From: an uncultured Opitutaceae bacterium
GTDB taxonomy: Bacteria > Verrucomicrobiota > Verrucomicrobiia > Opitutales > Opitutaceae
Direction of reading: 5' to 3'
DNA: 64,000 bases
Assembly: GCA_903890485.1 (NCBI GenBank)
Contig: CAITBM010000063.1
Location: forward strand, 79,056-143,055
Part shown: positions 61,392 to 64,000 of the stretch, in pieces
Position numbering within the stretch: the stretch's first letter is position 1
Layout of the letters: the number at the start of each line of letters is the position of its first letter
Translations under genes and position numbers: made by a program
The notes under the pieces: model-generated
The model's input: only the letters and a program-made list of their open reading frames with translations
Told to the model about the DNA's origin: nothing
Database searches by the model: none

Positions 61392-63321
61392 ATCGTTTGA
61401 AGGCCTCCATGGCCTCGTATTCCGCAAGGCCGAGTGCATTGTAGGTCTCGGCGAGGCGTCGGCTGCGGTCCTCCGATCGCTGCCAGAATTCCCTGCGGTC
61501 GTCACCGAGGAACAGGGCCATATCCTTCTGCGTCTCGTGGCAGAAGATGGCGCGCCGCCGTCGCAGGACTTCCTGCGGGCTGAGTGGCACGGCTAGATCG
61601 ATCTCGTCGGCCGACCACTCGGACCAAGCCCCGCGGTAGAGCCAAAGCTCACTTTCCTTTGTCCATTCCTCGTTCCTGAGGTTTGCAAGCGCGTCGTGCA
61701 GGGCGTGCAGGCAGAGGCGGTGGGTTCCATGGGGGTCATCGAGGTCGCCCGCCGCAAAGATCAGGTGCGGCTTGATTCCGGAGAGGAGCGCGCGCATGGA
61801 CGACCGGTCTGCCTCCCCCAGTTGCCGGCGTGCCCCCGGGCTCGCGTGATAAAAGGGAAGGTCGAGGAAGTGGAGGCGGTCGCTAGGAACCCCGCAAACC
61901 CGCGCCGCGCTCAGCACCTCCTGACGCCTGACAAGGCCCTTCAACCGGTGCACCTCGTCGGTCTCGGGAAGCGAGCCCTGGACCTCGAGGGTCTCGCACA
62001 GGTTCTTGATCTTTAGAGAATCGGCATCCTGTGCCACCCCTGAGTCCCTGACAAAGCGAAGTGCGCGACCGAGGGCGTCGTCCGAAACCGCATTGGCCCC
62101 GGAGACCTGGTAGGCGACATGCACCTCGTGCCCATGCTCCACCAACCGGCAAAGGGTCCCCCCCATGCCGATCACATCGTCGTCGGGGTGAGGGGAGAGT
62201 ACCAGGATCCGCTTGGGAAAGACTCCTGCGGATCGGGACCTCAGGGGCCTTACGGGGGCGTCGCCGGGGCGGGTGCGCCGCGGGTCCTTTCCGCCGGGCC
62301 AGCCCGTAATCGTGTGCTGAAGCTGGTAGAATCCGGCCAGGTTGACCTCATAGGCCGAGCCGTGGATGCGAAGCAGGTCCTGAAGCCCGGCCTCGTTGTA
62401 GTCGTCGTCCGTCAGCTTGAGAACCGCCTTCTTCCTCATCTGGGAGAGCCAGATGATCGCGCGGCGCATCATCGCCGCGTCCCAATCGAGTCCTTGGTCG
62501 ACAAGGGCGCCGAGCAGCCAAGGCGTGCGGTACCGCGTCAGCGCTCCCGCGGCAGCCCGGTCGACCACGAACTGGACATGGTCGTGCTCCTGGAGGAACG
62601 AGGCGGTCACCTGGGGCGTCACCGGGCCCTCAATCGCCGTCCGCACGATCTCCGCCTTGTGCTGGCCCCAGGCCATCAGGACGATGCGCCGGGATTCCAA
62701 GATCGTCCGGACCCCCGCGGTTATCGCGTAGCGCGGTGTGTTGGGCTCCCCTCCGAAGTCGCCGGCCGCGTCGCGGCGGGTGAGGGCGTCGAGCGTGACG
62801 ATGCGGGTTCGGGAGCGCTTCGGGCTGCCCGGCTCGTTGAATCCGATGTGACCGGTTCGTCCGATCCCGAGGATCTGGAAGTCGATCCCGCCGGCCTGGC
62901 GGATGCGATCCTCGTAGTCGCTGGAGTGGGCGTCGACTGAGGCCAGTGGCACTGTTCCGTCCGGAACATGGGTATTGGCCGGCGCGATATCCACGTGGTC
63001 GAACAGGTGCGCCTGCATGAAGTGGCGGTAGCTGCGTGGATTCGACGGTTGGATGGGAAAATACTCGTCCAGGTTGAAACTGATGACGTTGGCGAAACTG
63101 AGTCCCTCCTCGCGGTGCATCCTGACGAGTTCGGCGTAGAGTCCAAGCGGGGTGGACCCGGTGGCGAGACCGAGCACCGCGGTCCTCTTTTCGGCCTGCC
63201 GCGCGCGGATCAACGCCGCGATTTCCCGGGCCACGGAACGGGAGGCCTCCGAGCTCGTCTGGAAGACGGCGAGGGGAACGTGCTCGAATCGGCTCAGGTT
63301 GGCGGTCGATGGGCCTGTCAT
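61354..63321 (-). CDS. NagB-like glucosamine-6-phosphate deaminase fused to a PIG-L-type deacetylase domain
   Basis: A 655-residue protein. Residues about 15-275 are NagB-like: AVLGLATGSTPLGLYAELV, ISFNLDEYFPI and LGIGRTGHIGFNEPGS. The catalytic aspartate of GxDGH in E. coli NagB is replaced by Thr. Residues about 370-600 are PIG-L-like with ILVLSPHPDDDVIGMGG (about residue 378) and DPHGTHRLCLHAL, the zinc-binding parts. The PIG-L fold removes N-acetyl groups. Joining it to a deaminase would give both steps from GlcNAc-6-phosphate to fructose-6-phosphate, replacing NagA. First gene of the amino-sugar operon. The start at 63321 is preferred. Confidence 0.85.
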   Translation of the reverse strand: MTGPSTANLSRFEHVPLAVFQTSSEASRSVAREIAALIRARQAEKRTAVLGLATGSTPLGLYAELVRMHREEGLSFANVISFNLDEYFPIQPSNPRSYRHFMQAHLFDHVDIAPANTHVPDGTVPLASVDAHSSDYEDRIRQAGGIDFQILGIGRTGHIGFNEPGSPKRSRTRIVTLDALTRRDAAGDFGGEPNTPRYAITAGVRTILESRRIVLMAWGQHKAEIVRTAIEGPVTPQVTASFLQEHDHVQFVVDRAAAGALTRYRTPWLLGALVDQGLDWDAAMMRRAIIWLSQMRKKAVLKLTDDDYNEAGLQDLLRIHGSAYEVNLAGFYQLQHTITGWPGGKDPRRTRPGDAPVRPLRSRSAGVFPKRILVLSPHPDDDVIGMGGTLCRLVEHGHEVHVAYQVSGANAVSDDALGRALRFVRDSGVAQDADSLKIKNLCETLEVQGSLPETDEVHRLKGLVRRQEVLSAARVCGVPSDRLHFLDLPFYHASPGARRQLGEADRSSMRALLSGIKPHLIFAAGDLDDPHGTHRLCLHALHDALANLRNEEWTKESELWLYRGAWSEWSADEIDLAVPLSPQEVLRRRRAIFCHETQKDMALFLGDDRREFWQRSEDRSRRLAETYNALGLAEYEAMEAFKRYAPDEFLRDLPL

Positions 63322-63497
63322 TGCGTTCGGTCTGGGGTTAGGGTGGCGTCCTTTGCTGCTGGCTGGAATCATAATCCCGTCGGCTCCGTTAAAAAATGGC
63401 AGAAATGACTATGTTTTTAACATCCCCGCCACGCCCGTGGCAGTTGAGCGGGTTCCGTTGACACGGCTGCGAGCACCAACGCAGGCTTACCGCCAGC

Positions 63498-64000
63498 GTG
63501 CCCTCCGCAGATCCAACACCGAGCAAGACCACGCCGGGTCGGAGTCATTCCGGCAGCAGAGCGTGGATCTACCGCATGGTCCTGGCGGCTGCGATGCCGG
63601 CCATCGTGCTGCTGGCCCTCGAGGGCGGGCTCCGCCTTGCCGGCTACGGCAAGCCGGCAACATTCCTGATTCCTGACGGCCGCCCCGGCTGGTTCAGGAC
63701 CAATCCCGAATTCGCCAGCTTGTTTCTCCCGGGGAACTTCGACCTGAGGCCGCTCAATTTCAGCGTGTCCCTGCACAAGGCGCCAAAGACCGTCAGGATC
63801 GTAGTGCTGGGCGAGTCGGCGGCCCAGGGGGACATGGACGGGCTCGTGCGCAACCTGCAGGCGGCCGAGCTGAGCGGGCCCGTCACGGCAACATTCGAGC
63901 TGACCCTAGCTCTCAAGCTCTACCAGTTGAGGCGCCTCGACGAAATGATGATCCACCTGGCGCTGGCCAGGCGGCTTTCCGCCCATGAGGGCAATGCCGC
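63498..64000 (+). CDS. SGNH/TPR-type membrane-anchored protein, partial and possibly internally deleted
   Basis: The frame starts at the GTG at 63498 and is open to the window end (167 codons). A signal-anchor helix (MVLAAAMPAIVLLALEGGL) precedes GGLRLAGYGKPATFLIPDG, and VRIVVLGESAAQGDMDG resembles block I of SGNH-hydrolase proteins with a TPR tail. But only about ten residues later the sequence becomes TPR-like (FELTLALKLYQLRRLDEMM). The bulk of the SGNH domain seems to be missing. The 3' end is outside the window. Divergent from the amino-sugar operon. Confidence 0.5.
   Translation, partial: MPSADPTPSKTTPGRSHSGSRAWIYRMVLAAAMPAIVLLALEGGLRLAGYGKPATFLIPDGRPGWFRTNPEFASLFLPGNFDLRPLNFSVSLHKAPKTVRIVVLGESAAQGDMDGLVRNLQAAELSGPVTATFELTLALKLYQLRRLDEMMIHLALARRLSAHEGNA

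Noticed and set aside
1..64000. CRISPR array, prophage or conjugative genes
   Set aside because: No regularly spaced repeats, phage structural genes, integrase or relaxase are visible anywhere in the window.

Overview
This is a gene-dense, GC-rich bacterial chromosome segment with 55-60 protein genes, two tRNA genes, one intact insertion sequence, a fluoride riboswitch and a possible attenuator. It most likely comes from Verrucomicrobiota, close to Opitutaceae. The best marker is a 51-residue gene at 24773-24928 for the 'small basic protein' known from Verrucomicrobia, Planctomycetes and Chlamydiae. The protein style, the wealth of secreted glycoside hydrolases and a sugar porter with a large insert also fit. 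No rRNA gene is present, so the genus is not claimed.

Layout. 1-650: end of a chemoreceptor. 726-6517: a minus-strand iron-sulfur assembly cluster (Fur-like regulator, sufC, sufB, sufD, sufT, xdhC) behind a promoter carrying two Fur-type boxes. 6660-7066: a putative antitoxin gene followed by the stump of its nucleotidyltransferase toxin. 7085-15023: thioredoxin reductase, a secreted nitrilase-family enzyme, and a minus-strand run pyrH-frr-proB-MFS-pcrA. 15137-18684: tRNA-Gln followed by a less GC-rich segment with inverted repeats, a gene broken by a stop codon, a GH59-type secreted glycosidase and dispersed repeats; a degenerate copy of the tRNA 3' end lies at its far side. 18685-19536: a fluoride export operon (crcB, DUF190) under a fluoride riboswitch. 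19590-24928: a secreted GH5-like enzyme, a SpoIIE-type phosphatase, DUF983, a chromate transporter, DedA and the small basic protein. 25070-36272: housekeeping genes (rpoZ, smpB, thrB, trmL, prs, HtrA protease, pyrE, DinG helicase, L,D-transpeptidase, asd) with signalling genes between them. 36280-38466: tRNA-Val, a response regulator and an intact IS3-family element with 4-bp target duplication. 38678-46574: a dihaem cytochrome c, an SGNH hydrolase, an MFS exporter behind a leader ORF and terminator hairpin, and a large GH31 enzyme. 46740-51729: ilvH, ilvC, then a tight hemC-hemD-degT-trpF group. 51716-53658: an Ada-AlkA fusion with ogt. 53799-56240: a pullulanase-type GH13 enzyme. 56251-63321: an amino-sugar utilisation operon (NagB-deacetylase fusion, GH20 hexosaminidase, sugar porter, aldose epimerase). 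The window ends inside a truncated-looking SGNH/TPR gene.

Taken together, the window combines core metabolism with polysaccharide and glycoconjugate breakdown (GH59, GH5-like, GH31, GH13, GH20). The observations most worth following are the leader ORF/terminator in front of the MFS gene at 42032, the tRNA-Gln-bordered segment, the decayed toxin-antitoxin pair, and the NagB-deacetylase fusion with an altered active-site residue.
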